Assembly (NCBI GenBank): GCA_044350805.1
Contig: JBILGU010000001.1
Span: 166,225 to 230,224 of the forward strand
DNA from: UBA6136 sp044350805
Lineage (GTDB): Bacteria > Pseudomonadota > Gammaproteobacteria > Methylococcales > Methylococcaceae
Direction: 5' to 3'
Length of the DNA stretch: 64,000 nucleotides
The notes under the pieces are model-generated. The model saw only the letters and a program-made list of their open reading frames with translations. It did no database searches and was not told the DNA's origin. Positions within the stretch are counted from its first letter, which is position 1. Every line of letters begins with the position of its first letter. This document shows positions 44,480-54,300 of this stretch, in pieces. The position numbers were made by a program, and so were the translations under genes.

Positions 44480-45429
44480 GCCGCCAACTCCTTCGCCTTG
44501 TCCAATGTTTGTGAATCAGAGAATCCCTGTGTTCGGGCATCAGGAACAATTCGTTTGTTGAGTCCTGCGAGAACCTGACCAGGGCCACATTCGATGAAAC
44601 GGTCAACGCCTTGCGCTGCCATTTTGCGGATTGTTTCGGTCCAACGGACGGAGCCATAGAGCTGGCTCTCCAAAGCGGTGCGGATGGCCTGAGCTTCCGA
44701 ATGCGCCTCAACATCCACGTTATGAAGGACGCGAACACTTGGGGCTGAGAAATCGGTGGCATCCAGCAGCCCTCGGAATTCCGTCGCCGCCTGCTTCATC
44801 AGGGGACAATGCGAGGGAACACTGACCGGAAGCGTCACTACGCGCTTTGCACCGGCGGCCTTGGCGAGTTCACCGGCCTTGGCAACTGCTGTCGCATGGC
44901 CGGCAATCACAACCTGCCCCGGAGCATTGAAATTAGCCGGAATGACCAATGCATCCGCTGTCGTTGCTTCCGTACAGGCCGCAATCAGCTTTTCATCATC
45001 AAGGCCAATAATAGCGGCCATCGCGCCAACGCCTTCAGGAACCGCTTCCTGCATCAAACGTGCACGTTCAGCAACCAAGCGGATACCGGCCTTGAAATCG
45101 AGGCTTCCCGCACAAACCAGTGCGGTGTATTCGCCCAAGCTGTGTCCAGCCATAAAGCCAGGAAGCACGTCAGAGGAATCCTGCCAGAAGCGCCATGCTG
45201 CAACCCCAGCGGCCAGCATCGCGGGCTGCGTCTGGCGAGTCGCATTCAGCTTTTCCGCTGGTCCTTCGCTCACCAATTGCCACAGATCGTAGCCAAGAAC
45301 CTCCGACGCCTCAGCAAACGTGGCTTTGACAATCGAATTTAGCGAAGCCAGCTCAGCCAGCATTCCAACGGTTTGGGATCCTTGCCCCGGAAAAACAAAC
45401 GCAAGACCCTGATCAACCCGACTCATCAA
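44476..45429 (-). CDS. fabD: Malonyl-CoA:ACP transacylase
   Basis: A 317-residue acyltransferase that loads malonate onto ACP. FVFPGQGSQTVGMLAELA opens the domain, and the nucleophilic serine is in MAGHSLGEYTALVCAG. The catalytic histidine is in SVPSHCPLMKQAA. RFIECGPGQVLAGLNKR near the end is diagnostic. It lies between fabH (15-base gap) and fabG (four-base overlap). Confidence 0.97.
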   Translation of the reverse strand: MMSRVDQGLAFVFPGQGSQTVGMLAELASLNSIVKATFAEASEVLGYDLWQLVSEGPAEKLNATRQTQPAMLAAGVAAWRFWQDSSDVLPGFMAGHSLGEYTALVCAGSLDFKAGIRLVAERARLMQEAVPEGVGAMAAIIGLDDEKLIAACTEATTADALVIPANFNAPGQVVIAGHATAVAKAGELAKAAGAKRVVTLPVSVPSHCPLMKQAATEFRGLLDATDFSAPSVRVLHNVDVEAHSEAQAIRTALESQLYGSVRWTETIRKMAAQGVDRFIECGPGQVLAGLNKRIVPDARTQGFSDSQTLDKAKELAA

Positions 45430-45444
45430 CGCCGACTCCTGGAA

Positions 45445-46413
45445 CTAGTAGCGAAGTAACGCGGAGCCCCAGGCGAAACCACCGCCAAAAGCCTCCATCA
45501 AAACAGTTTGGCCGCGCTGAATTCGACCATCGCGAATCGCTTCGTTCAGAGCCAGCGGGATCGAGGCCGCGGAGGTATTCCCCTGACGCTCGACGGTCAC
45601 AACCACACGATCCATGGGCATTTTCAGCTTTTTCGCCGTGGCCGTGATGATGCGGATATTGGCCTGATGCGGAACCAGCCAGTCGATGTCGGCCTTGATC
45701 AGACCATTGTCCGCCAAGGTTTCGTCGACAATTTTTCCTAGCGTGTTGACAGCGACCTTGAAGACCTCATTTCCCTGCATTTTCAAATAGCGGGAAGCCG
45801 TCTCGTCTTCAGAGAAGCAAGCGTTTGGATTTGGGACATACAAGAGATCCTGATATTGCCCATCGGAATGGATATGTGTACTCAGAAGGCCCGGGGTATC
45901 CGTGGCCCCCATCACAACAGCGCCAGCACCATCACCAAACAGAACACACGTCGTGCGGTCGCTCCAGTCCACCAGTCGGGAATTCAGCTCACTTCCGACC
46001 ACAAGAACATGCCGGGCGTTGCCCGCTCGAATGAACTGATCTGCAACACTCAGGGCATAAATGAAGCCTGAACAGGCCGCCTGAACGTCAAAGGCGGCCC
46101 CGCGACGAATACCGAGCCGATGTTGAAGCAGACAGGCTGTGCTTGGAAACACCCGATCAGGAGTGCCGGTACCCACAATAATCAAATCAATCTGGTCCGG
46201 CGCAATACCGGCGGCTTCAATGGCCTGACGGGAAGCGGCTTCGGCCATGCTGGATGCGGTCTCGTGACGCGCAGCAATCCGGCGCTCGCGAATTCCGGTC
46301 CGCTCAACGATCCAATCATTGGTCGTCTCAACAGTCCGAGAAATTTCCTCATTCGTCAAAATCGTTTCCGGAAGGTAACCTCCGGTGCCGAGCAATCCCG
46401 AGTAGATCGTCAT
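45445..46413 (-). CDS. fabH: 3-oxoacyl-ACP synthase III
   Basis: A 322-residue KAS III that starts fatty-acid synthesis by condensing acetyl-CoA with malonyl-ACP. The catalytic triad is seen in DVQAACSGFIYALSVAD (Cys), VPHQANIRI (His) and GNTSAASIPLALNEA (Asn). The N-terminal GLLGTGGYLPETILTN and ERTGIRERRIA are typical. It overlaps plsX by four bases. Confidence 0.97.
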   Translation of the reverse strand: MTIYSGLLGTGGYLPETILTNEEISRTVETTNDWIVERTGIRERRIAARHETASSMAEAASRQAIEAAGIAPDQIDLIIVGTGTPDRVFPSTACLLQHRLGIRRGAAFDVQAACSGFIYALSVADQFIRAGNARHVLVVGSELNSRLVDWSDRTTCVLFGDGAGAVVMGATDTPGLLSTHIHSDGQYQDLLYVPNPNACFSEDETASRYLKMQGNEVFKVAVNTLGKIVDETLADNGLIKADIDWLVPHQANIRIITATAKKLKMPMDRVVVTVERQGNTSAASIPLALNEAIRDGRIQRGQTVLMEAFGGGFAWGSALLRY

Positions 46414-47441
46414 GCTGTCCGCCCCTCGGCAATCGAGGAGCTTACCCGCTGACCAATCCGGTCTGGAACACCTTGCTCAACTTCAAGCATCGCCACTCGG
46501 ATCGCATTGGCCAGGGAAACCTGGTCCGCGTTGCCGTGACTCTTGACGACGATGCCGCGCAAACCTACGAGGCTTGCCCCGTTATAGCGCCTTGGATCAA
46601 AACGTCTTTTAAATGCATTCAAGACAGGGAGAGCAAGAATGGCGACCATCTTGGCAACGATGCTTCTGCGGAACTCATCACGCAGAGATCCCCCAAGCAA
46701 CTTCGCAAAACCTTCAATCGCCTTCAGCGCCACATTACCCGTGAAGCCATCGGTTACGACCACATCGACCTCGCCGGAAAAAATGTCATTACCTTCGACA
46801 AACCCGACAAAATTGATATGTGATTCGGCAAGAAGCTTGGCCGCCTGTTTGACCTGTTCATTGCCCTTGATTTCCTCTTCACCGATGTTGAGGAGTCCGA
46901 CGCGGGGGTGATCCTGGTTCTCAACCGCCTTCACCAACTCATAACCCATGATGGCAAACTGCAGGAGATGCTCTGCTGAGCAATCAACGTTGGCACCCAG
47001 ATCCAGAACATGGGTATGCCCGGTTTTGGACGGCAGCATGGCGATAATCGCCGGCCGGTCGACACCTGGAATTGTCTTCAGGACAAATTTGGCGATCGCC
47101 ATGAGGGCGCCGGTATTTCCTGCACTGACGCAGGCATCAGCTTGGCCATCCTTGACGAGATTGATGGCGACTCGCATGGAGGAGTCTTTTTTGCCACGAA
47201 GCGCCTTGGAGGGCGACTCGTGCATTTCAACGACTTCAGATGCATGAACAATACGAACCCTATCGCCATAAGGCTTGTCTCGGCCGGCGAGAGTTTCACG
47301 CAATGAGGTTTCATCCCCAACCAGAACCAGGTTCAGGTTGGGGTATTTGGCTGCGCTATCAAGGGCCGCTGGAACCGTGACACGAGGGCCATGGTCTCCA
47401 CCCATCGCATCCACGGCTATCGTCAGCTTACGCGACATCAT
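46410..47441 (-). CDS. plsX: Phosphate acyltransferase PlsX
   Basis: A 343-residue soluble enzyme making acyl-phosphate from acyl-ACP for glycerolipid synthesis. TIAVDAMGGDHGPRVTVPAA opens it; VDRPAIIAMLPSKTG, VLDLGANVDCSAEHLLQFA and VGLLNIGEEEIKGNEQVKQA are PlsX marks. NGASLVGLRGIVVKSHGNAD is near the end. It follows rpmF in the conserved yceD-rpmF-plsX-fabH order. Confidence 0.97.
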   Translation of the reverse strand: MMSRKLTIAVDAMGGDHGPRVTVPAALDSAAKYPNLNLVLVGDETSLRETLAGRDKPYGDRVRIVHASEVVEMHESPSKALRGKKDSSMRVAINLVKDGQADACVSAGNTGALMAIAKFVLKTIPGVDRPAIIAMLPSKTGHTHVLDLGANVDCSAEHLLQFAIMGYELVKAVENQDHPRVGLLNIGEEEIKGNEQVKQAAKLLAESHINFVGFVEGNDIFSGEVDVVVTDGFTGNVALKAIEGFAKLLGGSLRDEFRRSIVAKMVAILALPVLNAFKRRFDPRRYNGASLVGLRGIVVKSHGNADQVSLANAIRVAMLEVEQGVPDRIGQRVSSSIAEGRTA

Positions 47442-47505
47442 CGAACGGTGGGCCCTTCAGTCCTGTCTGTGATTAGCAGTCGGCAACAGCTCGCGCACTG
47501 CCCAC

Positions 47506-47700
47506 TTATTCGTCGGCAGTTTCTTCTACCTTCGTCGAGATCACCTTGCGACCACGATAATAGCCGTCGGCGCTCACATGATGACGACGATGGGTTTCAC
47601 CGGTCGTCGGCTCAATGGAAAGGGTTGCACCCGTCAGCGCATCATGCGAGCGGCGCATATCGCGTTTGGAGCGGGTCTTGCGGTTTTGCTGTACGGCCAT
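47506..47700 (-). CDS. rpmF: 50S ribosomal protein L32
   Basis: A 64-residue L32. MAVQQNRKTRSKRDMRRSHD and the histidine-rich GETHRRHHVSADGYYRGRKV are canonical. There are no cysteines, so this is the zinc-free version. It follows yceD by three bases. Confidence 0.97.
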   Translation of the reverse strand: MAVQQNRKTRSKRDMRRSHDALTGATLSIEPTTGETHRRHHVSADGYYRGRKVISTKVEETADE

Positions 47701-47703
47701 GGT

Positions 47704-48213
47704 TTACTCCTCGGAAGTTGATTTGAGCTTGAGATCCGCCAGAGATGCAAAAGGATTCCTTCTTGCCTCTGCTGGAGCTGGCGTCTCCCCGGGCAGATGG
47801 CAGTCGTCATGCTGCGGAATGACCGGAACGGCCAACAACAACTCGTCCTGGACGATATCGGCAAGCAGGACTTCAACATCCGGCTCGACAATCAGGGCTT
47901 CGGTGTCCTCCGGGAGCAACAAAGCCGCGTCAACTGACTCTACGATGCCTAGTCGAACCTTGGAATCGATATTCCATTCCAAAGGTCCAAGACAACACTG
48001 GCACTCGAGAACCAACTGCGCGGCAACGCGCCCCTCAATCAAGGGCAGTCGTCCTTGCTTTCCGAACTGGAGGTCTAGATCGACATGGCCTTCAGGGTTC
48101 TTCACCATAGGCGCCAGACGATCCAAATCACCGATAGCCAATCGGCCGACCAGATGACCTCGCTTTTCAGCGAAGGCTACAGGATCGACAGCGTCTGGCA
48201 AATGCTCAGGCAT
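47704..48213 (-). CDS. yceD: YceD/DUF177 family protein (23S rRNA accumulation)
   Basis: A 169-residue DUF177 protein. The family is linked to 23S rRNA accumulation in bacteria and plants and always pairs with rpmF. Seen here: GRVAAQLVLECQCCLGPLEW in the middle, then an acidic beta-rich half (VEVLLADIVQDELLLAVPVI) and the terminal NPFASLADLKLK, which is well conserved. It is divergent from maf with a 32-base gap. Confidence 0.9.
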   Translation of the reverse strand: MPEHLPDAVDPVAFAEKRGHLVGRLAIGDLDRLAPMVKNPEGHVDLDLQFGKQGRLPLIEGRVAAQLVLECQCCLGPLEWNIDSKVRLGIVESVDAALLLPEDTEALIVEPDVEVLLADIVQDELLLAVPVIPQHDDCHLPGETPAPAEARRNPFASLADLKLKSTSEE

Positions 48214-48245
48214 AATCGGCCAATGATACCGGTCCTACTGCCCCT

Positions 48246-48857
48246 ATGTCAAAGATCCATACCTTGAAAAAAGATAAACATCCTCGAATCATTCTCGCCT
48301 CCACCTCGAAATACCGAGGCGAACTCCTGAATAAACTCAGAGTTCCTTTTGAGACAGCAAATCCAGCCATTGATGAAACCCCTTTTTCCGGAGAGCCACC
48401 TCAGGTGCTTGCCTCGCGACTGGCCCTTGCCAAATCGCGAGCCCTTACTACAACCCATCCAAAGAGCCTCGTCATTGGATCAGACCAGGTCGCCAGTATT
48501 GACGGCTCCGTCATCGGAAAGCCCGGCAACATGGAGCAAGCCATTAATCAACTCACGCTGAGCTCAGGTCGCTGCGTTGAATTTCATACCGCCGTGAGTG
48601 TGACCGATACGGACAACGACAAAAGTATTTCGCATCTTGAAACCACAAGGGTTCATTTCAGAGCCCTGAGTCACCAGCAGATCGTCCGCTATCTTGAGGC
48701 CGATGAACCCTTTGACTGCGCGGGAAGCTTCAAGTCCGAGGGCCTCGGGATCATGCTTTTTCGCGAGATTGAAGGGCGCGATCCCAATGCATTAGTGGGT
48801 CTACCCCTAATCGCTTTGGTCGAAATCTTGGCGAGGTTTGGCGTTGAACTTCCCTGA
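48246..48857 (+). CDS. Maf/YceF-type nucleotide pyrophosphatase
   Basis: A 203-residue Maf-fold pyrophosphatase that clears modified nucleotides. RIILASTSKYRGELLNKLRV is the diagnostic N-terminal loop (usually S-x-S-x-R). IDETPFSGEPPQVLASRLAL, VIGSDQVASIDGSVIGKPG and CAGSFKSEGLGIMLFREIEG follow. Context with yceD and rpmF, and the GSDQ motif, favour the YceF (7-methyl-GTP) branch over YhdE (dTTP), but I cannot be sure. About ten leading residues before HPRIILAST may be extra. Confidence 0.88.
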   Translation: MSKIHTLKKDKHPRIILASTSKYRGELLNKLRVPFETANPAIDETPFSGEPPQVLASRLALAKSRALTTTHPKSLVIGSDQVASIDGSVIGKPGNMEQAINQLTLSSGRCVEFHTAVSVTDTDNDKSISHLETTRVHFRALSHQQIVRYLEADEPFDCAGSFKSEGLGIMLFREIEGRDPNALVGLPLIALVEILARFGVELP

Positions 48858-48863
48858 TGGGAA

Positions 48864-49592
48864 TTACCGCCGATAGAAATCCAGTACTTTGGAGACATAC
48901 CCTCTGGTTTCCTCAAAGGGCGGAATTTGATTCCCGTATTTCTGAACGTTGCCTTCGCCGGCGTTATAGGCGGCTACAGCAAGGCGCACATCGGAACCAA
49001 ACATGCCCATGAGGTCGCGAAGATATCGAGCGCCCGCATAGATATTTTCTTCAGGATTCCAGGGATCCCTGACCCCATATCGTGCTGCGGTATTCGGCAT
49101 GAGCTGCATCAGCCCAATGGCTCCCTTGCTGGATTGGGCCATTGGATTGTAGGCGGATTCGGCACGAATGACGGCATGAAGAAGCCACGGATCAAGCCCA
49201 TGCACATAGGCTGCCCGATCGATAATCGCGGAAAAAACGTCTGCCTTGGCCCCGATTGGCCCTGGACTCAAACGACCACCGGAGGGCCTGAAGGAGTAAA
49301 TGCGGGGACCGTTGCCCAACACAATCTCTCCCGTGTTTAAGCGGTGAACCATGGATGGAGGCTTCACCACTGAAGGGATGGGCTGGGGGCCGGCGGCATG
49401 TTGCGTAGCCACTGCCGGGGCCTTGCGGTCATGAGACTTGATCACCAGGGAGTAACCATGACCCTGAGGCTTATCCGTAAAGACCACCTGACCATCAGGC
49501 CCTACTCGCCTGTAGACATCCCCGTGACAGGCCCCGCTGAGCAAAGTCAGCGTCAGGGCCAGGGCGGGGGCATGAATGAGGGCGCGCATCAT
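48864..49592 (-). CDS. Lytic transglycosylase with N-terminal DUF4124 domain
   Basis: The chosen start (49592, MMRALIHAPALALTLTLLSG) yields a signal peptide ending near ACHGD; the longer open frame begins with TTG at 49610. An N-terminal DUF4124-like segment (DVYRRVGPDGQVVFTDKPQG) precedes a proline-rich linker. The SLT domain follows from about residue 125: AVIRAESAYNPMAQSSKGAI with the catalytic Glu, GLMQLMPNTAARYGVRDPWN, NIYAGARYLRDLMGMFG and AVAAYNAGEGNVQKYG. It cleaves the MurNAc-GlcNAc bond of peptidoglycan in the periplasm. It abuts purT, whose stop is at 49611. Confidence 0.9.
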   Translation of the reverse strand: MMRALIHAPALALTLTLLSGACHGDVYRRVGPDGQVVFTDKPQGHGYSLVIKSHDRKAPAVATQHAAGPQPIPSVVKPPSMVHRLNTGEIVLGNGPRIYSFRPSGGRLSPGPIGAKADVFSAIIDRAAYVHGLDPWLLHAVIRAESAYNPMAQSSKGAIGLMQLMPNTAARYGVRDPWNPEENIYAGARYLRDLMGMFGSDVRLAVAAYNAGEGNVQKYGNQIPPFEETRGYVSKVLDFYRR

Positions 49593-49610
49593 GGGGTAGT
49601 CGTGAAGCAA

Positions 49611-50807
49611 TTACACCGCGCTGACTTTAATCCGAGAGGTGGCATCACGCGCGAGGCGTCGGGCAAGGTCAGGATCCGCGGCTCTGGCCAGGGCAACCCC
49701 CATGCGTCGTCTGGTAAAAGATTCTGGTTTGCCGAAGAGACGGATTTCCACATCGGGATCAGCAAGCACCTGTTCGAGGCCTGAAAAACTGACGGCTGGG
49801 GCATCAACACCCCCGTAGATGACAGCCGATGCCCCGGGTGTCGCCAATTCGGTGGAAACCGGGAGCCCGAGGATTGCCCGTGCATGCAGTTCAAATTCAC
49901 TTTGACGCTGCGTGATCATCGTGACCATCCCGGTATCGTGTGGTCGGGGACTGACTTCACTGAACCAGACCTGATCGCCCTTAACGAATAGTTCCACGCC
50001 GAAAACACCAGAGCCACCCAAATTGTCGACCACGGCATGGGCGATCCGCCTGGCTTCAGCCAAAGCCAATTCCGTCATAGGCTGGGGCTGCCAACTCTCA
50101 ACATAGTCCCCCTGCCGTTGAAGGTGGCCCACGGGTTCGCAAAAGGCCATTTGCACCTGACCTTCGGCATCAATGCTTCTGACGGTGATCAGCGTGATTT
50201 CAAAGTCAAAATCGATTCGCCCTTCCACAATCACCCGGGTCCCCTGAACCCGACCACCCTCCTGGGCATAGGACCAGGCAGACTCGACGTCGGAAGCCCC
50301 CTTCAGCATGGATTGCCCCTTTCCTGAAGAGGACATGATGGGTTTGACAAAGCAGGGAAAACCCACCGCCGATGAGGCATTGCGGAGATCCTCAAGATTA
50401 TCGACAAACCGATAATCCGAGGTGGGCAATGCCAGAGTCTCGGCCGCCAGTCGACGAATTCCTTCTCGATTCATGGTCAACTGAACTGCTCTCGCATTTG
50501 GAATCACGACAGCAGATCCTGTAGCCTCGACCTCAGCCAAGACCGATGTCGCTATGGCCTCGATCTCCGGCACGATGAAATGGGGCTTCTCCTTGGAAAT
50601 TAGGTCAATCAACTGCTGACCATCCGTCATATCAATGACATGGGCACGATGCGCAACCTGTTGCGCTGGGGCATCCGCATAACGGTCGACCGCGATGACC
50701 TCAACGCCATAGCGTTGGAGACTGATGACGACTTCCTTGCCCAACTCACCGCTACCAAGCAGCATGACCCGGGTGGCCACGGAGGATTTCGGGGTACCTA
50801 TCTTCAT
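49611..50807 (-). CDS. purT: Formate-dependent GAR transformylase PurT
   Basis: PurT is an ATP-grasp enzyme making formyl-GAR directly from formate, an alternative to the folate-dependent PurN. The start at 50807 (MKIGTPKSSVATRVMLLGSG) gives 398 residues; an upstream ATG at 50837 would add ten. Motifs are GSGELGKEVVISLQRYGVEV, VKPIMSSSGKGQSML (ATP-grasp lysine loop), EVSPRPHDTGMVTMITQ and the C-terminal RRMGVALARAADPDLARRLA. Since purN does not follow purM here, PurT may carry this step. Confidence 0.95.
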   Translation of the reverse strand: MKIGTPKSSVATRVMLLGSGELGKEVVISLQRYGVEVIAVDRYADAPAQQVAHRAHVIDMTDGQQLIDLISKEKPHFIVPEIEAIATSVLAEVEATGSAVVIPNARAVQLTMNREGIRRLAAETLALPTSDYRFVDNLEDLRNASSAVGFPCFVKPIMSSSGKGQSMLKGASDVESAWSYAQEGGRVQGTRVIVEGRIDFDFEITLITVRSIDAEGQVQMAFCEPVGHLQRQGDYVESWQPQPMTELALAEARRIAHAVVDNLGGSGVFGVELFVKGDQVWFSEVSPRPHDTGMVTMITQRQSEFELHARAILGLPVSTELATPGASAVIYGGVDAPAVSFSGLEQVLADPDVEIRLFGKPESFTRRRMGVALARAADPDLARRLARDATSRIKVSAV

Positions 50808-50945
50808 GATCTTGATTCCACCTGATTTAGCCGACATTCTAACCCGCCAGCCAGTTTAAAATGGGGAGTCTCCCGACCGAGGGCTCGATTGCGATGACCT
50901 GGCGGGCCACTTCTTCTTCATCCATTCCAAGGAACGCTAAAAAAG

Positions 50946-51317
50946 ATGAGTATTCAAGCCAGCTTGATCAAGGCCGCAATCAAGATGACCCCCACTTTCC
51001 TTATTACGATGGTGGCCAATGTTGTGTTGCGGGGTATTGCCAAGCTCAATGCCTTTGATTTTGACCTTGAGAGCCGGAGACTGAGGGTATCAGTCCGACT
51101 GCTAGGGGAGCCTGAGGACATCGTCCTCCATCTGGATGATTTTGGAGTCACCCAACGCGGTGATCAGTATTACTTCATCCTGAGATCGGCCCAATCCAAC
51201 AAGCCTTGGCTCAATAACCTCATGGCCCATGTGACGCACCAATGCTGGCCCATCCCCCGCATTCCGCAGCTGGCGCCCTACATGGGGCTCGTCAACGAGC
51301 TACTCGAACTCCCCTAA
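50946..51317 (+). CDS. Small protein of unknown function
   Basis: I do not recognise this 123-residue protein. AAGGA lies ten bases upstream, in a proper position. An N-terminal amphipathic or weakly hydrophobic stretch (KMTPTFLITMVANVVLRGIA, residues 14-33) is followed by a beta-rich part (FDFDLESRRLRVSVRLLGEP, then EDIVLHLDDFGV and DQYYFILRSAQ) and a helical C-terminus (ALMAHV-like NNLMAHVTHQ, then YMGLVNELLELP). The alternating strand pattern looks like a small lipid-binding or SCP2-like half-domain, but that is a guess. It is divergent from purT and convergent with hrpA. Confidence 0.7.
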   Translation: MSIQASLIKAAIKMTPTFLITMVANVVLRGIAKLNAFDFDLESRRLRVSVRLLGEPEDIVLHLDDFGVTQRGDQYYFILRSAQSNKPWLNNLMAHVTHQCWPIPRIPQLAPYMGLVNELLELP

Positions 51318-51341
51318 AAGATCGATTGATCACTGGAACGC

Positions 51342-54300
51342 TCAGCCCGAGGGTTCCAGTGTTTTCAGCGCCTCTTCCATCCGCTTTGCTGAAATGGGGT
51401 AAGCCGTCTTCAGCTGCTGAGCAAAAAGGGAGACTCGAAATTCCTCCAGCTTCCATCGGAAGGGATGGCGTTCCGGAACTCTCCGCCCCTGATATTTCTC
51501 CATCATCGTCCAGAAGGCGCTTTGAAAAGGTTCCAAATCGACACGTTGGCGAGCATCTCGGCCAGGGTCCTGGCCTGCCTTCTGCAGCCGATGCTGAATG
51601 GCAGTTAAATATCTCGGAAACTCTCGGATTTGAGCCCATGGGGTTTTGATCCAGAACCCCAGATAAATCATTCGCGACAACTGAAAAAGCACATCCTCCT
51701 TAATCTTGCCATCAGGGGCTTTGTCGAGGCTGCGAAGCACTTCCGCATGAAGTTGCATGATTTTCTGAGCGATAGCTCCCATCTCATCAGATCGCACCAT
51801 CAGCTCCTTCCGGTGAGCCTCCATGCGCTCGCTGAATGATGCGAAGTCTCTGATTTCGACCTGATCTTCCAGATAGGTTGCCGCCAGAAGGCGGGCCACA
51901 ACGTCATCCCTTAATGCCCGTTCCTTTCCGAGATCCTTATAGAAAAGAGGATGTGCGCCGAGTCTTCCGTAGGCGAGCTCAGCGGCAGCATCGACCCGAA
52001 GATTTTTTCGAATGTATTTGAGGTCCTTGGCTAGAGAAAGCGCTAAAAGCCGGGCCAATCCTCCCTCATGAACAAGTTGCGCCTCTTCGCGAGCCTCAAG
52101 GATTCTGAGCCCAACACTTGGTCCTTCATCCACTAGCGCCGGATAACCAAACACCCGGCTCCCCTCATGGCTTCCATCGAAAGTGACCGGAACATCGCCA
52201 AAGGTCCATTCATGACATCCCGTCATCAAGTAGGCCTCACTGGCAATCTGCTTGAAGCTTTGCCCCGCATCCTTGGAATGCTTTTGCTTGAGCGCTGATA
52301 GATCTCGCCCCCGATCAATCACCCGCTGATCCTCAGCAAGGACCAGGTAATTGGTTTTTAGATGATCAGGAACCAGCTCTTCGCGAAATGAGGCTGTCGG
52401 CACGGAGATCCCGCCGGTTCGCTTCAAGGCAGAGGACAACTGAGCCAGAAGATCACCCTGGGCAAAGTCGAGCATGGGAAGAATCCGGTCGGCATAGTCT
52501 GGAACCGGAACAAAATGAATGCGCAAGGTCTTAGGCAATGACTTCAGTAAGGCAATCACCTTGTCCCTCAACATCCCGGGAACCAACCAACGAAAAGGCG
52601 ATTCTTCGAGGGTATTCAGCAGCTGCAGAGGGATCAAAGCCGAAACCCCATCATCCATATGGCCAGGCTCAAATCGATATTGCAACGGCAAGCGAAGCCC
52701 TCCTACCAGGCAGTGATCGGGAAAGTTAAGATCATCGACCGATTCATCGACCTTGACGGTAATGTCGTCCTGAGTCAGCTTGAGGAAATCGGGTTTTAAG
52801 GCTTCAACCGACTTTCGCCATACCTCAAAGGTCACGCCATTGACGATTTCGGGAGGAACCCTTTCTTCAAAAAACTTGAAGAGCCACAACTCATCCACCA
52901 TCAAGTCGACTCGGCGCCCTTTCTGCTGAAGGTAGTCGGCCTCTTCCAGCAACTTGATGTTGTGCGCCATGAAAGGTGCTCGTGAGTCATAGTCCATCTG
53001 CACCAAGGCATGACGGATAAAAAGTTCACGTGCTTCAACCGCATTGACCCGCTCGTAGGGAATTTTACGGCCGGCCTGAATGGTGAGGCCAAACAGCTGG
53101 GTTCGCTCATGGACGGCTATCCTGGCTGCTTTCCGCTCCCAATGGGGATCGTAATGCTGTTGCTTGACCAAATGTGCTCCGACCCTTTCGATCCACTCAG
53201 GCTCGATGGCAGCCACAGTCCGTGCATACACCTTGCTGGTTTCCACCTGTTCAGCCGAAATAATCCATTTAGGCTTGACCTTGAACAGAAAGGACCCGGG
53301 GTGAATGTGAAGCCTTGCCCCTCTGGCTCCGACGTATTCGCTCTGCTCTTGCCGCAAACAGACATTTGAAAGAAGACCCGCAAGAAGCGCGCGATGGATT
53401 TCAGGATATTCGGCAGGGACCATGTTGAGCTTGAACTCGAACTCGCCCTTGATGACCTCCATAATTTGACTGTGGGTCTCATGCCACTCCCGCATGCGGA
53501 CGAAGGACAGAAAGGAGTCACGACAGTAACTTCGGATCTTGGCGCGCGTGAGATGGGCTTTTTGTGCCTCAAAGTCATCCCACAATTTAAGAAGCGAAAT
53601 AAAATCCGAGCGCTCATCCTTGAACCTTGCGTGTTTTTGATCTGCCTGTTGCTGCCGATCCTGAGGCCGTTCCCTTGGATCCGGAACACTGAGGGCTGAG
53701 ACCATTATGGTCACCTCTCTCAGGCACCCCTCTTCCTGAGCAGCAAGGAGCATTCGCCCCAGCCTTGGATCGATGGGAAGCCTTGAAAGCCGCTTCCCGA
53801 TAGGCGTCAACTGCCCCCGGTCATCGAGCGCGTTTAACTCCTGAAGTGTTTTAAGACCATCCTTAACTAAGCGGATGTCCGGGGGTTCTACAAAAGGAAA
53901 TCGCTGCAGTTCGCCCAGTCGTAAGGCGTGCATCTGGAGGATGACTGAGGCCAGATTGGTTCTGAGTATTTCAGGATCCGTAAACTCATCCCGATTCAGA
54001 AAATCCATCTCGGAATAAAGCCTGATGGCGATACCTGGTCCGAGACGCCCACAGCGTCCAGATCGCTGATTTGCTGAGGCTTGGGAAATTCGCTCGATGG
54101 GCAGCCGTTGCAACTTGCTTCGGTGCGAATAGCGGCTGATACGGGCATAGCCGGTGTCAATGACTGCTCGGATTCCAGGAACAGTGAGCGAGGTTTCCGC
54201 GACATTCGTCGCCAAAACCACGCGACGCCGACCCGAGGGGCGAAATACCTTTTCCTGCTCCGATTCTGAAAGCCTGGAATAGAGCGGCAAAATCTCGCAG

